Shown here piece by piece: positions 11,630 to 12,797 of a stretch of 12,797 bases of DNA. A model generated the notes under the pieces. It searched no databases. It was not told the origin of the DNA and saw nothing but the letters and a program-made list of their open reading frames with translations. The first letter of the stretch is position 1. Every line of letters starts with the position of its first letter. The position numbers and the translations under genes are program-made. The stretch lies in NCBI GenBank assembly GCA_038228615.1, contig JBBRPC010000097.1, forward strand, positions 1-12,797, written 5' to 3'. The stretch comes from F1-120-MAGs023 sp038228615 (GTDB lineage: Bacteria > Actinomycetota > Acidimicrobiia > IMCC26256 > PALSA-610).

Positions 11630-12797
11630 CTAGTTCAATGGCTCAGAGTCAGCCGAGTCGCGCAGTGCTTCCCGTACCGCGTCGGCGAGTAGCCGAACAT
11701 GCGGTTCCTTGAGGAGCGTCATATGACTTACTGCCGGACTGTCGATCTCGTATACCTTGAACCCGTCGCCCACCAGCTGTTCCCATTTCTGTCGGCGGAA
11801 TTGTTCATGGAACTGTTCGATCCCGTTCGACTTGCGGAGTAACGCGACTCGACCGCCATAGGGCGGTGCGACATAGTCGGTCGCGAGTCGCCAGTTGACA
11901 GCTTCAACGTCGCGAAGCAGCTTGGGGAGCGGTATCCCGCGATCCAGATACCGGGACTTCACGAACCGCCACCAATACGGACGCAAGAGACGATCGGAAA
12001 CGTTGCGACCCGTCTCGTAGACGTGCGTCCATCGAGCGCGACCTTTGTACTCCGCAAATTCTCGAAGATGTGTTTTGATGCGGCCTTTCGTGCTGTATTT
12101 ACTGCCACCCGCGAGATGCCCGAGTGGAGCCGCGTCGAGCAAGATCACGGTCGCAACTTTCTCATTCAGTTGGGCGAGTTGATGCGCCATTTCGTACGCC
12201 ACTACGCCGCCCATACAAAACCCGCCGAGGACATAGGGCCCGTGCGGTTGCACTGCTCGGAGCTCCTCGATGTACGCCTTCGCCATCGCAGGAATCGATC
12301 CGAACTGCGCGCGATCGCCACCGAGTCCGCGATCTTGGAATGCGTACGCCGGTTGATTTCCACCGAGCCGGCGCACAAGGTCGAGGTAGATGATGCCTTC
12401 CCCTACTGGCCCGTGGACCAAGAACATCGGCGTTCCGTTCCCGGTCGCCTGGAGCGCGACAAGGGTTTCGAACTCGATAGTGCGGTCCTGACGCAGCAGC
12501 TCAGCCAATTGGGCGATGGTTTGGTTCTGAATGAGCGCAGCAAGAGGAAGACGTTCACCGAACTCCCGCTCGATCATCGCGAAGAGGCGCACGGCGAGCA
12601 GTGAGTGTCCACCGACGTCGAAGAAACTTTCGTGAATGCTGACGGCATCGATTCCGAGTACCGAACACCACATCGCCGCGAGCCGCCGTTCGACGTCGTC
12701 GCGGGGAAGTGCAATATCGCCGTGGGTACCGTCGAGTTCTTTGGGGGTTGGCAGCGCAAGCAAGTCGATTTTGCCGTTCGGGGTGCGCGGGAGATGA
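11630..12797 (-). CDS. Non-ribosomal peptide synthetase, C-terminal end (A10 motif, T domain, thioesterase); enters from the right edge
   Basis: The frame is open to the right edge, so the N-terminal bulk is missing. The 388 visible residues start with LPRTPNGKID, motif A10 closing an adenylation domain. A carrier (T) domain follows, with FFDVGGHSL at about 58-66; its Ser65 is the phosphopantetheine site. From about residue 124 (FLVHGPVGEG) to the end is a type I thioesterase that would release the product: nucleophile elbow GGFCMGG with Cys194 (codon 12215-12217) where Ser is usual, Asp221 in LLDAAP as likely acid, and His358 in SHMTLLKEPHV as base. Cys in this position is established for beta-lactone and beta-lactam forming thioesterases such as those of ObiF and SulM, but also occurs more widely, so ring chemistry is not proven. 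TTG 12763 is not a real start, since the A10 motif lies upstream in the same frame. Confidence 0.94.
   Translation of the reverse strand, partial: HLPRTPNGKIDLLALPTPKELDGTHGDIALPRDDVERRLAAMWCSVLGIDAVSIHESFFDVGGHSLLAVRLFAMIEREFGERLPLAALIQNQTIAQLAELLRQDRTIEFETLVALQATGNGTPMFLVHGPVGEGIIYLDLVRRLGGNQPAYAFQDRGLGGDRAQFGSIPAMAKAYIEELRAVQPHGPYVLGGFCMGGVVAYEMAHQLAQLNEKVATVILLDAAPLGHLAGGSKYSTKGRIKTHLREFAEYKGRARWTHVYETGRNVSDRLLRPYWWRFVKSRYLDRGIPLPKLLRDVEAVNWRLATDYVAPPYGGRVALLRKSNGIEQFHEQFRRQKWEQLVGDGFKVYEIDSPAVSHMTLLKEPHVRLLADAVREALRDSADSEPLN

Noticed and set aside
12023..12604. Plus-strand open frame across the right NRPS
   Set aside because: Antisense to the T and thioesterase domains, which carry complete motifs on the minus strand.

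Overview
The window looks like chromosomal DNA of a moderately GC-rich actinobacterium, possibly Acidimicrobiia (Ilumatobacter-like). This is inferred from GC-rich codon choice, a very large secreted PKD protein whose LamG-like modules I associate with actinobacteria, and NRPS and PAP2 genes of actinobacterial type. No rRNA, tRNA, transposase, integrase or CRISPR array was seen.

Layout. Two partial non-ribosomal peptide synthetase (NRPS) genes, both read leftwards, frame the window. At the right edge (11630-12797, minus) is the C-terminal end of an NRPS: the last adenylation-domain motif, a carrier (T) domain, and a thioesterase whose nucleophile position is Cys. Two further minus-strand genes follow it: a 79-residue unknown protein (11288-11527) and a PAP2-family membrane phosphatase (10357-11250). 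At the left edge (1-873, minus) a second NRPS gene begins. Its N-terminus is only the second half of a condensation domain, without the HHxxxDG catalytic motif, followed by the start of an adenylation domain.

Between them lies a three-gene plus-strand operon. The first gene (1250-8512) encodes a secreted protein of about 2420 residues: signal peptide, cohesin-like domain, CSLREA-type parallel beta-helix, Ig-like region, then twelve PKD domains punctuated by three copies of a LamG-like module. Four bases later comes a PAPS-dependent sulfotransferase (8517-9434). It overlaps by 10 bp an aminoglycoside/choline-kinase-like phosphotransferase (9425-10315). The plus operon converges on the PAP2 gene with 41 bp between stop codons, and diverges from the left NRPS across a 376-bp region that must hold both promoters.

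How they may work together (inference). The minus-strand genes look like part of a peptide-product cluster. The plus-strand operon couples a giant adhesin or matrix-like exoprotein to two group-transfer enzymes, which may act on the peptide product, a surface glycan, or a carrier molecule. The points most worth a second look are the Cys thioesterase, the half condensation domain, the paired cysteines in all twelve PKD domains, and the exoprotein-sulfotransferase-kinase operon between two NRPS genes.
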